This document shows, one piece after another, positions 15,987 to 25,855 of a DNA stretch of 64,000 nt; the first letter of the stretch is position 1, and each line of letters begins with the position of its first letter. The stretch comes from an uncultured Armatimonadota bacterium (lineage in GTDB: Bacteria; Armatimonadota; Fimbriimonadia; Fimbriimonadales; Fimbriimonadaceae): the NCBI GenBank assembly GCA_903833215.1, contig CAILEM010000106.1:1-64000 (forward strand), given 5' to 3'. A model generated the notes under the pieces. The model was not told the origin of the DNA. It was given only the letters and a program-made list of their open reading frames with translations, and did no database searches. Both the position numbers and the translations under genes were made by a program.

Positions 15987-17081
15987 TTGAACCGATTCGG
16001 ATTTATAATCCATCCTCTTTTTCCCAAGGACCTTCAACGGCATTACCCGATCGTGAAATATCTTCCCGATCTCGTAATCGAAGAGTTCCTTAAGCGAAAG
16101 AACCCAGTTATCGCCAGCCGGATTACCGGCGTGAAGTCGATTACAGGAGTTGAAACCGAGGGATGGTTCGTTGGCCTTCCGCTTGTTCCAAGGCAGATCA
16201 ACACGCTTCCCGTGGATTTTGTCTATGAGAAGATCTCGGCTTGTGTCGATCTGGCTACCAAGCAAGGCGCTCAGCTCATCGGCCTTGGCGCCTTTTCGAG
16301 CGTTGTGGGCGATGGCGGAGTCACCGTTGCTAGCAAAGCCAAGATTGGGGTTACGACCGGAAACAGCTATACCGTCGCGACTGCGATTAGCGGAACTCTT
16401 CAGGCCGTCCAATATCTGGAGATCGACCCTGCCAACTCCGTCTTGGCCGTGATCGGAGCGACCGGTTCCATTGGCAAGACTTGCGCCAAAATTCTCGGGC
16501 GTCAGTTCGGCAAGGTGATCCTGATCGGCCGAGACCTGGAGCGGACACAAGAAGTCGCCAACGAGATCCCGAATGCGGTTGCCAGTACCAATTTGGCGGA
16601 CATGAAAACAGCCGATGCCATTGTGACGGTCAGTTCAGCCGCAAAAGAGCTCATTTTGCCGGAACACCTGAAGCCAGGCTGTGTGGTCTGCGACGTTGCA
16701 CGACCCCGAGACGTTTCCGTCCGAGTCGCCAAGGAGCGGCCAGACGTGCTTGTCATCGAGGGCGGAGTCATCAAGGTTCCTGGGGATGTCGAGTTCAATT
16801 TCCCCTTAGGATTTCCTCCTAAGACAGCTTACGCCTGCATGAGTGAGACGATGATTCTGGCCTTAGAAGGCGATCCCTCTCTGTACAACTTTACAGTTGG
16901 GAAGGACGTCTCCGTGGAGCAAGTCGACAAGATTTCCGAGCTTGCCAAAAAGCACGGATTCGAACTGGCCGGACTGCGTTCCTTCGAAAAGGCACTCGAT
17001 CCCGAAGCGATTACCCGTGCTCGAAAGGCGCGAACTCTTGCCCCAACCGTGCCCAGGTTGGTCAACCCAGGCACCGTCTAG
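15987..17081 (+). CDS. Acyl-ACP reductase (AAR)-like / shikimate-dehydrogenase-like oxidoreductase
   Basis: 364 residues from TTG 15987 with AGGAG at 15978-15982. The order of motifs follows the cyanobacterial fatty acyl-ACP reductase: LGAFSSVVGDGG, then TTGNSYTVATAI, the nucleotide site AVIGATGSIGKTCAKIL, IEGGVIKVPGDVEF and, near the C-terminus, AYACMSETMILALEG, whose cysteine matches the acyl-accepting Cys in the corresponding ACFAEAM segment of cyanobacterial AAR. AAR reduces acyl-ACP to fatty aldehyde with NADPH. No aldehyde decarbonylase is in the window, so alkane synthesis is not implied. The alternative is a shikimate-dehydrogenase-like enzyme. Its stop is 1 bp from that of the convergent DUF2339 gene. 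Confidence 0.6.
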   Translation: MNRFGFIIHPLFPKDLQRHYPIVKYLPDLVIEEFLKRKNPVIASRITGVKSITGVETEGWFVGLPLVPRQINTLPVDFVYEKISACVDLATKQGAQLIGLGAFSSVVGDGGVTVASKAKIGVTTGNSYTVATAISGTLQAVQYLEIDPANSVLAVIGATGSIGKTCAKILGRQFGKVILIGRDLERTQEVANEIPNAVASTNLADMKTADAIVTVSSAAKELILPEHLKPGCVVCDVARPRDVSVRVAKERPDVLVIEGGVIKVPGDVEFNFPLGFPPKTAYACMSETMILALEGDPSLYNFTVGKDVSVEQVDKISELAKKHGFELAGLRSFEKALDPEAITRARKARTLAPTVPRLVNPGTV

Positions 17082-17082
17082 G

Positions 17083-19563
17083 TCAAACCGTCGGCGGAAC
17101 CCCGGGTGGAACCGCCTGCTCGGCTTCGCTGGCAGCATCTCTCAGCATCTTCGGACGCGAAAGGATGTACCAGTAGCCTGCTCCAACCATACCGATACCC
17201 AACAGCAGTAGCAGAGCAACTCGGATTCCTGGGTCGAGGTCAGATAGGTCGTAGGCGAAGATTTTGATCAAAGCTGAGCCAAAGACCCCGAAGCTCCAGT
17301 ACCGGAGATAGCGCTCGCTGAACCAGAAGCCGAGTGACATCAGCATCACCGCATAGATGATCCACGAGAGCGTCAGGGATGGTGTGTCTTTCAACCCAAT
17401 GAACTTCGACGTGAAGACGAGGAATGCAAAGCGTGAGAACATCACCCAAACCATCGCGACACTAACCGCGATGAGGTTGGCACCTTTTGCGAATAACGTT
17501 GCCGTCGCTTTTGCTGAAAGCAGGATTCCCAAGATGCATGTAACGAGAAGTGATAGCTCGAGGGCAAACGTTGGACGGTTGCTCATCGCTACGACGAAGG
17601 TTCCAACGCAACCCAGCACAAGCGAAAGCCAAGCCTGAGGCACAAGTCCTTTCCACTTAAATTGGATGGCGAAGAGCCCACTTCCGGTCATGACGGTGAG
17701 GAGTCCGATCGTTGCGGCTGGCTCCAGTGGTAATTGGAATGCGGGCAAACTTAGCAGAATGACCGCGAGCCTTACGGTGAGGATTCCAATAATCAAACCA
17801 GCGGCGGCGATGACAGAATCCAACTGACTCTTGCCCACGGCGCTGCGAACAGCGAAAGCAGCGAATAGGCACGAGCCGGCAAGAAACATCACAAGCGCAA
17901 TGTCAAAGCCTGGGTTCACAAACCCGTCGGCGATGAGTTGGACATATTGGACGAGTGCCAAAAGGAACGTGGCAACGCCAATGACGAGAACATTTCTCCA
18001 CTGACTGACTCGACCAATCGCGAGAAGCGCCAGCGAGAACAGCGTGAGAGGGAGCATGATCGCCAGGGCGTTCATAAAGTGAATGCCGGGAGAAGCAAGC
18101 AGGATAAAGCCAGCACGGGTGAACAGGGGAAGCAGGATCAGGCTGCCAAGCACCAAGAACCGCTCGGAACCCCCGCCCGCTTTATGGCAGGCATAGGCGC
18201 TTGAGGCGGCGGCCAGCATGAGCCCGACCAACAGGCCCGTCTCGCGCCAGATTCCATACACGCTCGGCGACGCCGTCCACAAAACGGCGTAGGCGCACAG
18301 TCCCAGAATGAGTTCAAGGCATGCGACTCCTGCCAGGGCTCTCGGCGCAATCTTCCAAGAAGCCACGCCAAGCAAGATCGAAAAGATCGCAAATGCTGCG
18401 GTCGCTTCGAGCTTATGGTAGCCAACAGGACCCAGAGCAACGGCTACGCACAGACTGCCGATCCAGAACCCATTGCGCACTCCTGCCTTGCCCTTGAATC
18501 CCAAACCGATCAGGGCTCCGGCGACAGCCAGCCACACAACATGAAGAGAGCCATGCCTAACTTCGTCAAATCCCAACGCGCCAATTCCGGCCACGGCTAG
18601 GATGGTGGGCACGAGCGCGCAGTAACGATCGAAGTCGCTCTTTGTCCAGACGGCGGCGTAGGTTGCGGCGCAGATCAGGGAAGTAATGTAGAGTCCGCCG
18701 ATCCGTATCGTCCAAGCTCCGTCGTACGTGAGGGCAGGGATAAGCGCTGCGGTGGAAGCCACCCAAAGAACCATCGCCATTTCCTGCCAGCGGTTCTTGA
18801 CAATGATCAGGGCGGTCGGAATGAGGATCAAAAGGTGGAGCTCAACGTCAAGTTGTGGCTTAAAGTTGTGCATCGGCAGCATCGCCGCGATGAGGCCACC
18901 AATCATTCCGATGGCGAGGAAAGATCGCTTGGACCTCCAAAGGGCGAATCCGAAATTGACAAAGCTTAGGGCTAGGAAGAGGGCAACCAGCGTTTCACCG
19001 GAATAGAGGTGTTTGAACAGGTGGCCACCCGCGAAGCTGAGATACAAGCCGCACGACCCGATGCCAATCATCAGTTGGCCGAATTCCTCTCGCTCGTCCC
19101 GTTTGATGACTCCTAGAGTGACGAAAGCCAGGCAGAGGACAATCTCGCCTGCAAACTGAACGGCGGGGGTGATGTAGCCGCGCGAGACAGCAAGTGCGAC
19201 GAGATACACGATCGCGATGACGATGACCACCGCTCCGCCTTTGAGCATGCCGTTTAGGCCAATCTTGTACTCAAGATCGTCAAGGCTTTTCGGAGCCGCC
19301 GCTTCTGGCGCAACAAAGGGCTTCGGCTTCTGATAGATCGGTTTCGGTGTGGTCCAGGTTGGAAGCGTCGGACTCTTCCTTAAGACAGGCGGCGGAGGTG
19401 GGACGGGGCCGAGCGGGACACGTGGTCCTGCCGCTGTCTGCGGTTCGGCTGGACGAATGTTCACCAATCGTTCCAGTCCTTCCAGTCTCTGGTTGAACTG
19501 CTTCAGTGTTTGCTCGACAGTTTCGAGCCGAGTCATGAGCGGATTGTTTTCCTGTTCGGGCAT
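17083..19563 (-). CDS. DUF2339 multi-spanning membrane protein
   Basis: 826 residues from ATG 19563, which has AGGTGG upstream. The N-terminus holds a short coiled coil (MTRLETVEQTLKQFNQRLE) and a proline-rich linker, followed from about residue 105 by more than twenty hydrophobic helices to the end. This layout, with an early helix-rich segment GMLKGGAVVIVIAIVYLVA, matches DUF2339 integral membrane proteins. The family has no settled function; it may act in envelope homeostasis. Monocistronic on this strand and convergent with the acyl-ACP-reductase-like gene. Confidence 0.75.
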   Translation of the reverse strand: MPEQENNPLMTRLETVEQTLKQFNQRLEGLERLVNIRPAEPQTAAGPRVPLGPVPPPPPVLRKSPTLPTWTTPKPIYQKPKPFVAPEAAAPKSLDDLEYKIGLNGMLKGGAVVIVIAIVYLVALAVSRGYITPAVQFAGEIVLCLAFVTLGVIKRDEREEFGQLMIGIGSCGLYLSFAGGHLFKHLYSGETLVALFLALSFVNFGFALWRSKRSFLAIGMIGGLIAAMLPMHNFKPQLDVELHLLILIPTALIIVKNRWQEMAMVLWVASTAALIPALTYDGAWTIRIGGLYITSLICAATYAAVWTKSDFDRYCALVPTILAVAGIGALGFDEVRHGSLHVVWLAVAGALIGLGFKGKAGVRNGFWIGSLCVAVALGPVGYHKLEATAAFAIFSILLGVASWKIAPRALAGVACLELILGLCAYAVLWTASPSVYGIWRETGLLVGLMLAAASSAYACHKAGGGSERFLVLGSLILLPLFTRAGFILLASPGIHFMNALAIMLPLTLFSLALLAIGRVSQWRNVLVIGVATFLLALVQYVQLIADGFVNPGFDIALVMFLAGSCLFAAFAVRSAVGKSQLDSVIAAAGLIIGILTVRLAVILLSLPAFQLPLEPAATIGLLTVMTGSGLFAIQFKWKGLVPQAWLSLVLGCVGTFVVAMSNRPTFALELSLLVTCILGILLSAKATATLFAKGANLIAVSVAMVWVMFSRFAFLVFTSKFIGLKDTPSLTLSWIIYAVMLMSLGFWFSERYLRYWSFGVFGSALIKIFAYDLSDLDPGIRVALLLLLGIGMVGAGYWYILSRPKMLRDAASEAEQAVPPGVPPTV

Positions 19564-19804
19564 GAGAGGGCCACCTACGAAGTCAGCATACGACCTTAGG
19601 TTCAAAGCGAGGGTCTGAAAAACGTCAGACTAGCGATGACGCGCCGTTTCGCGCGGCGTATCCGCGCATCCCCTTTGCGTGATGTGGATTCCCATCGGTT
19701 TGCCGGATTTCCTCATGCCAAGGCCGCAAAGGAACGCGAAGGAATGCCCAAGCATGGGGTACCAACGCCCAAAACTGCATGCTATGAGGCGGCTCTAGGC
19801 CCGC

Positions 19805-21088
19805 TTATCGGCGGAGAGAACTGCGCCGGACGCAGAGGGCGATGAGGCTTGGGTTTTGGGTTTGGTTTTCGAGGAGTTTGAATTGGGCTCGCCCTTCGGT
19901 GGTCGTGGACAACGCCTTGAGGATGGTGTCGATTTGATCACCTTCGGTGTCGGAATTAAGCCGAAGGACTGCCTTTGTTAAGTCGGGGACCAAAGTCGGC
20001 CGATTGCCCGCGGCTGACGCAGCGATGACCAAGGATTTCGGCTCAATAAGGGCAGATCGTACAAGGGAATCCGAAAAGGGGCTGTGGATGCCGGCTGCGA
20101 CCGACAGAATGGCCGGTCTCGAAAGGGCTATCTGTCCAGAGGTAGCGAGGTGCAGGGCGGGATCACCCGCTAAACGCAAACCGGTAATCGCACTCGCACT
20201 CAACGACTTGTCAGGTTCATTTGAGTACTTCCAGAGCGTGGCGAGAGCCTCCCGAGACGCAATCGCGCCAAGGCCTAACGCCGCTTGCGCTCGATGCGGC
20301 GTTGAAAGAGTGGCATCAAGAAGGGTTTGCCTCATGAGGCCCTCGGATGAAGGATCTCCGATGCTTGCCAATGCGGTGAGGTACGCCAACTGCTCATCGT
20401 TCTGGCTCGCCGAAAACTTTGCGGTCAGTCGGGCTACAGCCTTTCGGGCATGTAGCTTGCCGAGGGTGTCTGCAGCAGCAAGCCGGACATCCTTGTTGGC
20501 GTCGTCAAGATATGGCAGTGTGGGGTCGATTGCCGCGGCTCCAGTGGCGACCAAAAATGCAATCGCGTTGGGACGCGCATCCCCATTTGAAAACTGCTTG
20601 GCAACGAGGGGCAAGGCAGCATCCCCAGTCCTTCTGAGGGAAGTTGAAATGGCGATCTGCTGAAAGCTGCCCGGCAACGACAGCAATGCAGCCGCTGCAC
20701 TTGGATGTGCCTTCGCTACGAGGGCCAACGATTCCGTGAGAGCAGCACGGGCAGCCGGATCAAATGTTTCCAGGCACTTACCGCAAAGTTTTGCGAGTTC
20801 TGGGTCGGTGTATCGCCCCACGTTTTTCGACATGGCCAGTCGCTGGCTTGGCGTCAGATGTTTGAAGAACGTCGAGATATCGGGTCGCTCGGCGGCACCG
20901 ACGAAAAATAGTTCCTGGGCTTTCCCCTCAGGGCCAATCGCTACCGAAACATCACGGCGTAGTGAGATCGCGTTGTACACCGCCAACACGACACCAAGGG
21001 AAGTGATGGCCACCAAACTTCGGACCGTGCGAGCGAGTTGGCCAGCACCTTTCTTGAGTTTTGGTTTCTTAGCGACCGAGGTTGCCAC
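19805..21088 (-). CDS. Membrane-anchored HEAT-repeat protein
   Basis: 427 residues from a GTG start. One transmembrane segment near residues 23-43 (LVAITSLGVVLAVYNAISL) follows a lysine-rich N-terminus, so the body is probably outside the cytoplasm. From about residue 85 on it is a chain of alanine/leucine-rich helix pairs in HEAT-like style, for example DANKDVRLAAADTLGKLHA and HRAQAALGLGAIASREALA. Such solenoids act as protein scaffolds. It follows the LemA gene by 12 bp and is probably cotranscribed with it. No enzymatic motif. Confidence 0.7.
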   Translation of the reverse strand: MATSVAKKPKLKKGAGQLARTVRSLVAITSLGVVLAVYNAISLRRDVSVAIGPEGKAQELFFVGAAERPDISTFFKHLTPSQRLAMSKNVGRYTDPELAKLCGKCLETFDPAARAALTESLALVAKAHPSAAAALLSLPGSFQQIAISTSLRRTGDAALPLVAKQFSNGDARPNAIAFLVATGAAAIDPTLPYLDDANKDVRLAAADTLGKLHARKAVARLTAKFSASQNDEQLAYLTALASIGDPSSEGLMRQTLLDATLSTPHRAQAALGLGAIASREALATLWKYSNEPDKSLSASAITGLRLAGDPALHLATSGQIALSRPAILSVAAGIHSPFSDSLVRSALIEPKSLVIAASAAGNRPTLVPDLTKAVLRLNSDTEGDQIDTILKALSTTTEGRAQFKLLENQTQNPSLIALCVRRSSLRR

Positions 21089-21100
21089 GCCGCCAGCTTA

Positions 21101-21655
21101 TCACGCTTCCATTCCCGCAAATTCAAGCCTGGGCAAAGATCCGATTTCGAAGAGTGCCTCGCGCTTAAACCCTGCCAGTTGGGCGCATATACAGTGGGGG
21201 AAGCGTCCAAGCTGCTCGTTATAGTGAAGGACAACGTGATTGTAGTATTCGCGAGCAACTTCGATCTTTTGCTCGCACAGAACAACTTGGCAGTGTAGCA
21301 GCCTAGCTTCATCATCGGACTGGATGCCGTCATGGTTCGATGACACGCGAAAGAGGTGATGTAGGGCCGAACTTAGGTGGGTGGAGGCGAGGAGCCGCTC
21401 TTCCTTCGTGATGGCGCTGATGGAACGGTAGCGGGCTTCGATCACATGTTCAATCACCACGGTTTCATGAACGATGTAGGTCGACATCGCCAAAAGGAGG
21501 TGCGGAATATATTCGTGATGTTTGCCGATCTGTTCTTGGACGTGTTGGAGTGCTTGGTGACTTTGGTGTCTCAACCAAAGCAACCGATAGTAAATATATC
21601 CGCCATACGCGACAAAGCTCGCTGGCACCAAGAAGATTAAAACGGATGACCTCAT
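21101..21655 (-). CDS. LemA family protein
   Basis: 184 residues. A single N-terminal membrane helix (VLIFLVPASFVAYGGYIYY) is followed by a long helical bundle with VQEQIGKHHEYIPHLL, matching the LemA region around V.NRxxLIPNLV, and the late motif EYYNHVVLHYNEQLGRFP, the counterpart of the RR(YF)YN..v..YN....xFP signature. LemA proteins are membrane-anchored with mostly unknown function. It sits between a putative lipoprotein and the HEAT-repeat protein on the same strand. Confidence 0.85.
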   Translation of the reverse strand: MRSSVLIFLVPASFVAYGGYIYYRLLWLRHQSHQALQHVQEQIGKHHEYIPHLLLAMSTYIVHETVVIEHVIEARYRSISAITKEERLLASTHLSSALHHLFRVSSNHDGIQSDDEARLLHCQVVLCEQKIEVAREYYNHVVLHYNEQLGRFPHCICAQLAGFKREALFEIGSLPRLEFAGMEA

Positions 21656-21679
21656 AGGGAAGCTCCGGGATAACTCAAG

Positions 21680-22135
21680 TTACGGACGAGAGGCACCTTC
21701 CGTTGCGATTCGCTTGAGATCTACCGGGGTTGGGTCAAGGGCCTTGGGATCGATGTAAATAATCTTGTCCTGTGAAACGACCTTGAGTTCAATCTTGGCA
21801 ATGCTTTCCTGGGTGGCCGTCGACTGACTCTCTACTTCTTTGCCCGCGATGTGGGTCACAACTAAAAGCGCCTTGTCCTCAAAGATCGTAATATTGCCCT
21901 GCTTGGGCACGCCCATATCCTGCAGATTAAATCTGCCATTCGGAAGAACGTCGAGCTTGATGGTGTTCAGGGTGAACAGGATGTAAGGAGCGGCCCCTGG
22001 CGTCCCTTTCATCGCCCGATGCCCCTCCCATTTTCCGATAAACGGGAACCGATGGCTACAATTGGTGAGAGTTAGGGCAACAAGAACGCAAGCTGCGGCT
22101 CGGCCCAAAGCTATAATCCTGGGAATGGCCGTCAT
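21680..22135 (-). CDS. Putative exported or lipid-modified protein
   Basis: 151 residues. The N-terminus is basic then hydrophobic (AACVLVALTLTNCSH), resembling a lipoprotein signal, though Asn before the Cys is unusual. The mature part begins PFIGKWEGHRAMKG and continues as beta strands, like small lipocalin-type domains that start with a G-x-W motif. A TTG at 22108 is an alternative start. The 5' end overlaps that of the divergent purL by 11 bp, so both promoters must lie within the opposite gene. Confidence 0.55.
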   Translation of the reverse strand: MTAIPRIIALGRAAACVLVALTLTNCSHRFPFIGKWEGHRAMKGTPGAAPYILFTLNTIKLDVLPNGRFNLQDMGVPKQGNITIFEDKALLVVTHIAGKEVESQSTATQESIAKIELKVVSQDKIIYIDPKALDPTPVDLKRIATEGASRP

Positions 22136-24371
22136 TACTCCGGAAGTTTACTTGTCGATGGGATTGAACGCTGACGAGTACGGATTAATCGTCAAACTTC
22201 TGGGCAGAATTCCCAGCTACACCGAATTAGGAATGTTCGCTGTCATGTGGAGCGAGCATTGCGGATACAAGTATTCCCGCCCCGTTCTGGCTTACTTTAA
22301 AAAGTACAAGGAAGCGATGGAAGGCGATGGCCTGGAAAATGCCGGCATCGTTGATATCGGCGATGGTTTGGGAATTACGATGAAGGTCGAATCTCACAAC
22401 CACCCGTCGGCGGTTGAGCCGTATCAAGGGGCAGCGACTGGAGTGGGTGGCATTATCCGCGACATCCTCACCATGGGTGCCAGACCGATTGCAGGATTGA
22501 ATTCTCTCCGATTTGGAACGATAAGAGAAGGAGAGGAATCTCCCGAAATCGTGACGCGCAATCGCTACCTGTTTGAGCATGTGGTGGCAGGAATCGCCGG
22601 ATATGGCAACTGCGTTGGCGTACCTACCATCGCTGGCGAAGTCGGCTTCCACAAGCGATATAGTGGTAACCCGCTGGTCAATGCGATGTGCGTCGGCATT
22701 TTGAAACTGGATGAGGTGACCACGGCGGCGGCGAGTGGCACTGGCAATCCCGTCATCTATCTAGGCTCGGCTACTGGTAAGGATGGAATTCACGGGGCGA
22801 CCTTTGCCAGCGATGCCCTTGGTGAAGACAATGATGCCAAGCGGCCCAACGTGCAAATTGGCGACCCATTTGCCGAAAAACTACTCATTGAGGCGACGCT
22901 AGAGGCCCTGCAGACGGGAGCAGTCGTTGCCATTCAAGACATGGGAGCCGCAGGTCTGACCTGTTCGACAGTTGAAATGGCGAGCAAGGGAAGCGTTGGC
23001 ATGGATGTCGATCTCGACCTCGTGCCGATGCGAGAAGACGACATGACCGGCTACGAGCTCATGCTAAGCGAGAGCCAAGAGCGTATGTTGGCAATCGCCT
23101 ATAAAGGGCGCGAGAATGAAGTGCTCGACGTTTTCCATAAGTGGGGTCTGAAGGCGGTTGTGGTGGGTTACGTTACCGATAACGGGCTCGTCACCATCAA
23201 ACGCCACGGGCAAATCGAGGCTCAAGTCGATCCTAAGCTGCTGACGGATGAGTGTCCGGTATATCACAGTTCGACAGAAGTGCCCGAGTATTTCCACAAC
23301 GCGGCGAAATTCGATCCGACGGTGCTCCCTCAAGTTGACTTGCATGATGCCCTGCTGAAGTTGCTTGCATCCCCTGAGATTGCTTCCAAGAGGTGGGTGT
23401 TCGAGCAATACGATCAGCAAGTGCAGACGCAGACAACCCTCTCATTTGGTAACGGAGACGCTGCGGTACTCGCCCCCCGTGGAACGAAGAAGGGAATTGC
23501 GGTCAAGATTGACGGAAATTCTCGCCATTGCTACCTGAATCCTTACCGAGGTGGTCAGCTTGCCGTTGTGGAGTCAGCAAGAAACGTAGCATGCACCGGC
23601 GCAACACCGGTTGCGGTTACCGACGGCCTGAACTTTGGGAATCCAACGTATCCCCATGTCTACTGGCAATTCAGCGAGGCCGTAAAGGGAATCGCCGATG
23701 CGGCCGAAACGATGAGCACACCCGTCATTAGTGGCAACGTAAGTTTCTACAACGAAAGCGATTTGGGAGAAGTCCTGCCGACTCCCCTTATCGGAATGCT
23801 GGGCATTCTTGAGGATGCTTCGGCCCGAGTTGGCGTTGCTCCAAAAGAGGCCATGGAACTCGTCCTGCTCTCCACAATCGAAACCGACGTCGAGCAGCAA
23901 GGTCTGGGCGCAAGTGCGTTTATCGCCGAGCTTCACGGCATCGAAGATGGCTACCCAGAAGCTCCCAACGTCGAGAGCGAAGCGAACCTTTGTAAGGCCC
24001 TCGCGGAGGGTGTTGCGTCCGGCTTGATCCACGCTGCTCATGACCTCAGCGATGGCGGAATTGGGGTGGCGGCGGCTGAGATCGTTCTGGCGGGTGCAGC
24101 TGTCCAGCTCGTTTCACTTCCAAGGTTCGCACCGAGGCAGGATGCAGTCCTCTTTGGTGAGGTTCCCGGACGCGTATTGGTCTCTACTCAATCGGTTACG
24201 GCCCTTGCCGAGCTTGCTGACCGCTATAAACTAGAGGCACACCCAGTTGGGCACGTCGGATTTGGAGAAGGACTCAGCGTCCGTCTCGGTGAGCAAGTTC
24301 TTACCTGGAGCCTTGATGAACTGAATAATGCTTTTGAAGGTGCGATTCCCAATGCGATGAAGGGATCATGA
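22125..24371 (+). CDS. purL: Phosphoribosylformylglycinamidine synthase subunit PurL
   Basis: 748 residues from ATG 22125, in line with small-type PurL. The start matches the family beginning (TPEVYLSMGLNADEY). Motifs: TELGMFAVMWSEHCGYKYS, ESHNHPSAVEPYQGAATGVG, QDMGAAGLTCSTVEMA and SGNVSFYNES. PurL makes FGAM from FGAR, ATP and ammonia in purine synthesis, normally with PurS and PurQ, which are not in this window. ATGA at 24368 marks overlap with a possible start of the TPR gene, but the preferred start of that gene lies 36 bp further on. Confidence 0.95.
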   Translation: MAVITPEVYLSMGLNADEYGLIVKLLGRIPSYTELGMFAVMWSEHCGYKYSRPVLAYFKKYKEAMEGDGLENAGIVDIGDGLGITMKVESHNHPSAVEPYQGAATGVGGIIRDILTMGARPIAGLNSLRFGTIREGEESPEIVTRNRYLFEHVVAGIAGYGNCVGVPTIAGEVGFHKRYSGNPLVNAMCVGILKLDEVTTAAASGTGNPVIYLGSATGKDGIHGATFASDALGEDNDAKRPNVQIGDPFAEKLLIEATLEALQTGAVVAIQDMGAAGLTCSTVEMASKGSVGMDVDLDLVPMREDDMTGYELMLSESQERMLAIAYKGRENEVLDVFHKWGLKAVVVGYVTDNGLVTIKRHGQIEAQVDPKLLTDECPVYHSSTEVPEYFHNAAKFDPTVLPQVDLHDALLKLLASPEIASKRWVFEQYDQQVQTQTTLSFGNGDAAVLAPRGTKKGIAVKIDGNSRHCYLNPYRGGQLAVVESARNVACTGATPVAVTDGLNFGNPTYPHVYWQFSEAVKGIADAAETMSTPVISGNVSFYNESDLGEVLPTPLIGMLGILEDASARVGVAPKEAMELVLLSTIETDVEQQGLGASAFIAELHGIEDGYPEAPNVESEANLCKALAEGVASGLIHAAHDLSDGGIGVAAAEIVLAGAAVQLVSLPRFAPRQDAVLFGEVPGRVLVSTQSVTALAELADRYKLEAHPVGHVGFGEGLSVRLGEQVLTWSLDELNNAFEGAIPNAMKGS

Positions 24372-24406
24372 CCGTCAACTACAACGTACAATTCCGTAAG
24401 GTTCGA

Positions 24407-25855
24407 ATGAAAGCGATACGCATAGGGATTTCTATTGGGTTGGTTCTGGTCGCCGGTTTGGCGGTGGGGCAATCCGTGACTGAGAAGGATTTTGAAAAGC
24501 AGGTTTCAGCTGGCGTTGCCTTATACAAACAGGGAAAGAGCGCGGAAGCCACAAGCTTATTCGAGATGCTTCACAAGGTTAACCCACGAAGTTCTGAGGT
24601 TGATGCTTGGCTGGGGTTCCTCTACCTTCGAGCCAATCAAGCGTCGGCTGCGATACCCCTACTAGAGGCTGCCGATCGTCAGAGACCATTGGACCTCGAA
24701 GTCCAGATCAATCTTGGCAACGCGTATCTTTTGAACGGTGACCTCGATAAGGCGCTTGATCGCTTTCGTACGGCAGCGCGATTGAGCCCCAGTATGTTTG
24801 AGCCGCATTACAACAGCGGAACAATTTATCTCCGTCAAAAGCTGTATTCAAAGGCAGTGGGTGAGTTCACGATTGCGGCAAGGCTTAAGCCGACAGACCC
24901 CTACGTTCAGAATAATTTAGGTGTCGCTTTCGACAACATGAAGTCACTTCAGAATGCCGCCGATGCTTTCAAGAAGGCGGCCGACTTGAAGCCCGACAAC
25001 ATCACATTCGCGCACAACGCCGGGCTCGCCCTATCCAAACTGCGCAGGCGAGAGGCATTGCACTATTTGGAGCAGGCGCTTGGTGATGGCACCGATCCCG
25101 CGATTGCCTTGGCGCTAGGGGATGCATATGCTCGTGTGGGCCGCAAGGCAGATGCCTTGAAGTATTACGAAGGCCTTCGAGTCGCCGAAGCCAAGAATCC
25201 GGTTTTCTGGTTCAACCTTGGCGTCATGCGGGCTCAGAATCAGGATTCTGATGGCGCTGAGCAGGCTTATCGGCGGGTTTTGGAACTTAAGCCAGTAGAT
25301 ATCGATGCGCTCAACAACCTTGGGCTCCTTTTGTACCGTAAAGAGTCCTTCCAGGAAGCGGAAACTCTGTTTGACAAGCTTTCTGGGCTTAATCCGGGCT
25401 CCATCTCGACCAAGCTGAATTTAGGTGCGGCGGCGGCGCAGGCGGGAGACTTTCCAAAGGCGATTTCAGCCTGGAAAGATGTTATCCGAGCAGAGCCAAA
25501 GAGAGTCTCGGTGAGACTGGATCTAGCGAACGCGCTCTGGGACTCGGGCGAGGTTGACGGAGCAAGGTTCCACTACTCCGAAGTTTTGAACCTGCAAAAG
25601 GATAATGCCGAGGCGTTCAATGGCTTGGGTCTGTGCTACCTGAAGGGTGGCAAGCTTGCTCAGGCTGAAGCGGCCTTCCGCTCATGCATTGAAGTTGATC
25701 CAAAAATGGTCTCGGCGTACAACAATCTCGCCGTCACGCTTCAACGAATGAATCATGTGCAGGACGCAATTAAGATCTTGGAAAAGGCTCTGAATATTGC
25801 CCCGGATAATGATGAAATCAAAGTTAACCTAAGGCGGATGAGAGGCGACAGCTAG
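24407..25855 (+). CDS. Exported TPR-repeat protein
   Basis: 482 residues. ATG 24407 was preferred over ATG 24368 because it has TAAGG five bases upstream and gives a clean signal peptide (MKAIRIGISIGLVLVAGLAV, cleavage near VGQS). The rest is about twelve tetratricopeptide repeats with the usual A-Y-P pattern, such as FNLGVMRAQNQDSDGAEQAY and FNGLGLCYLKGGKLAQAEAA. TPR arrays bind partner proteins; this one likely works in the periplasm or at the envelope. The stop is directly followed by the TTG start of nadK. Confidence 0.85.
   Translation: MKAIRIGISIGLVLVAGLAVGQSVTEKDFEKQVSAGVALYKQGKSAEATSLFEMLHKVNPRSSEVDAWLGFLYLRANQASAAIPLLEAADRQRPLDLEVQINLGNAYLLNGDLDKALDRFRTAARLSPSMFEPHYNSGTIYLRQKLYSKAVGEFTIAARLKPTDPYVQNNLGVAFDNMKSLQNAADAFKKAADLKPDNITFAHNAGLALSKLRRREALHYLEQALGDGTDPAIALALGDAYARVGRKADALKYYEGLRVAEAKNPVFWFNLGVMRAQNQDSDGAEQAYRRVLELKPVDIDALNNLGLLLYRKESFQEAETLFDKLSGLNPGSISTKLNLGAAAAQAGDFPKAISAWKDVIRAEPKRVSVRLDLANALWDSGEVDGARFHYSEVLNLQKDNAEAFNGLGLCYLKGGKLAQAEAAFRSCIEVDPKMVSAYNNLAVTLQRMNHVQDAIKILEKALNIAPDNDEIKVNLRRMRGDS

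Noticed and set aside
19636-19845. 69-codon frame upstream of the DUF2339 start
   Set aside because: Arg-rich chance-like sequence, no ribosome site, overlaps the end of the HEAT-protein gene.
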